Source: Roseomonas sp. E05
GTDB taxonomy: Bacteria; Pseudomonadota; Alphaproteobacteria; Acetobacterales; Acetobacteraceae
Length of the DNA stretch: 40,706 nucleotides
NCBI RefSeq assembly: GCF_030063475.1
Contig: NZ_JASIRT010000042.1
Coordinates: 1 to 40,706, forward strand
Reading direction: 5' to 3'
How positions within the stretch are numbered: the stretch's first letter is position 1; each line of letters begins with the position of its first letter. Shown here piece after piece: positions 39,729-40,706 of this stretch. A model generated the notes under the pieces. It saw only the letters and a list, made by a program, of their open reading frames with translations. It was not told the origin of the DNA and did not search any database. The position numbers and the translations under genes are program-made.

Positions 39729-40588
39729 GCGCGCGCAAGTCACCCCGGCTTGGCATGGGGCTCTCTGCCCTGCTGGGCGACCAGAATGCCGCGACGCCTG
39801 CGAGCCCCGGCGCCAGTATTCCCCGCACCCTGCCGCTGGAGGCGCTGGAGCCTGGTCCGTTTCAGCCGCGTGGGCCGATCGATCAATCCGGCTTGGCGGA
39901 GCTGGCGGCCTCGATCCGTGAGCATGGCGTGCTGCAGCCGCTGCTGGTGCGGCCCAAGCCGGGACAGGCGGGCGCCTATCAGATCATCGGCGGCGAGCGG
40001 CGCTGGCGCGCGGCGCAGCTGGCGCAGCGGCACGAGGTGCCGGTCTATGTGCACGAGCTGGACGACCGCATGGCCATGGCCGCCGCGCTGGTCGAGAACC
40101 TGCAGCGCGAGGATCTGAACGCGCTGGAGGAGGCGCGGGGCTATAAGCGGCTGCTGGACGAGTACGGGCTGACGCAGGATGCGCTCGGGCAGGCGGTGGG
40201 CAAGAGCCGCAGCCATGTGTCCAACACGCTGCGGCTGCTCTCGCTGCCCGCCAAGGTCCGGGAGATGCTGGACCGCGGCAGCATTTCGGCGGGCCATGCG
40301 CGGGCCCTGCTGACGGCGCCGGACCCGGTGAGGCTGGCGGAAATGGTCGTCACGCGCGGACTGAACGTGCGGCAGACGGAGGCGCTGGCGGCGGCGGCCG
40401 AGCGGATGAAGCCGGCCGCTCGCCCTGTGCGCGCCGATGCCGACACCAAGGCCCTGGAGCGCGACCTGATGGGCCGACTGGGGCTGAAGGTCGCCATCCA
40501 GCACGGCAAGCGCGGCGGCCGCATGACCATCAGCTACCGCGACCTCGACCAGCTGGACGGGCTGATCCGTCTGCTCTCTCCGCAATAA
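39725..40588 (+). CDS. parB: chromosome partitioning protein ParB
   Basis: ParB is a CTP-dependent clamp that loads at parS and recruits ParA. The 287-residue protein begins with a basic ParA-contact segment (MSARKSPRLGMGLSALLG). It has the CTP-binding GGERRWRAAQLA and ENLQREDLNALEEARGY boxes. The parS-binding helix-turn-helix follows (TQDALGQAVGKSRSHVSNTLRLL), then a C-terminal dimer domain ending in LDGLIRLLS. ATGA overlap with parA indicates co-translation. An insertion-sequence end begins within ten bases of its stop. Confidence 0.97.
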   Translation: MSARKSPRLGMGLSALLGDQNAATPASPGASIPRTLPLEALEPGPFQPRGPIDQSGLAELAASIREHGVLQPLLVRPKPGQAGAYQIIGGERRWRAAQLAQRHEVPVYVHELDDRMAMAAALVENLQREDLNALEEARGYKRLLDEYGLTQDALGQAVGKSRSHVSNTLRLLSLPAKVREMLDRGSISAGHARALLTAPDPVRLAEMVVTRGLNVRQTEALAAAAERMKPAARPVRADADTKALERDLMGRLGLKVAIQHGKRGGRMTISYRDLDQLDGLIRLLSPQ

Positions 40589-40597
40589 CAGCGCCTT

Positions 40598-40706
40598 TCA
40601 AAACCGCTCCTGAAGCGCGTTGAGGCAGATGAGGGAGCAGGCGAGGGCGGTGAGGGCATGGTGGATGTCGAGCCTGCGTTCGTAGCGGATGGCCAGGCGG
40701 CGGAAG
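40598..40706 (-). mobile_element. 3' end of an IS5-family transposase, cut by the window edge
   Basis: The last 36 codons of a minus-strand gene are visible: FRRLAIRYERRLDIHHAL, then an Ala/Leu/Cys-rich helix and a stop. This is the usual ending of IS5-family DDE transposases, including the '(N)RFRRLAIRYERR' block around the catalytic glutamate helix. Only nine bases separate its stop from the parB stop, so the element's terminal repeat must lie in or near CAGCGCCTTTC. The remainder is outside the window. Confidence 0.8.

Noticed and set aside
40589-40597. DnaA boxes or replication origin after parB
   Set aside because: Only nine bases separate parB from the transposase end, and no TTATCCACA-like sites were seen nearby. 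The origin is probably outside the window.

Overview
This 40.7 kb window is GC-rich (roughly 70%, estimated by eye) and almost entirely coding. Gene content and protein style point to an alphaproteobacterium, most likely Acetobacteraceae (Roseomonas-like): an aapJQMP amino-acid transporter, a rimP-nusA-ylxR-infB-rbfA operon, a hemH/hemJ/rho cluster, and mnmE-mnmG-rsmG-parA-parB with parS sites. Taxonomy is inferred from family resemblance, not from a search. Most of the window looks like ordinary core chromosome.

Layout. 1-261: AT-richer edge with a possible 5' fragment of an IS5-type transposase, then a hairpin repeat. 262-4750 (-): aapJQMP, behind a near-perfect sigma-54 promoter at 4942-4956. 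5111-13045 (-): rpsO, truB, a YciA-type thioesterase, rbfA, infB, ylxR, nusA and rimP, read from rimP leftward. The operon starts at a TATAAT promoter and passes a hairpin plus U-tract that overlaps the start of rimP. 13151-16320 (-): a small papain-fold-like hypothetical, trmB, metK and an orphan IS5-N-terminal-domain protein. 16589-18352 (-): a LOV-domain hybrid histidine kinase. 18436-23779 (-): dapB, dnaJ, dnaK, a GNAT acetyltransferase and grpE.

23962-27776 (+): hemH, a HAD phosphatase, hemJ and rho, the first three joined by TGATG-type stop/start overlaps. 27916-30967 (+): a methyl-accepting chemotaxis protein with a ten-G run in its ribosome-binding region, and a second GNAT protein. 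31002-34551 (-): a quinone oxidoreductase, an Ogt-type DNA alkyltransferase and a DUF255 thioredoxin-domain protein. 34626-40588 (+): a thioredoxin-like [2Fe-2S] ferredoxin, mnmE, mnmG, rsmG, parA and parB. Two parS palindromes lie at the mnmG/rsmG junction, which suggests the replication origin is near. 40598-40706 (-): the 3' end of an IS5-family transposase.

How it works together. The window pairs nitrogen-responsive amino-acid uptake with translation initiation and ribosome maturation (RimP, IF2, RbfA, TruB, S15), transcription elongation and termination (NusA, Rho), protein folding (GrpE, DnaK, DnaJ), the last steps of protoporphyrin and heme synthesis, tRNA modification and chromosome segregation. 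Two families of dispersed intergenic hairpins punctuate the gene ends. No clearly new multi-gene system is visible. The most distinctive items are the LOV photoreceptor kinase, the rimP attenuator-like leader, the hairpin repeat families, the orphan IS-derived protein, the duplicated aapQ end, the G-run before the chemoreceptor, and parS embedded in the rsmG start.
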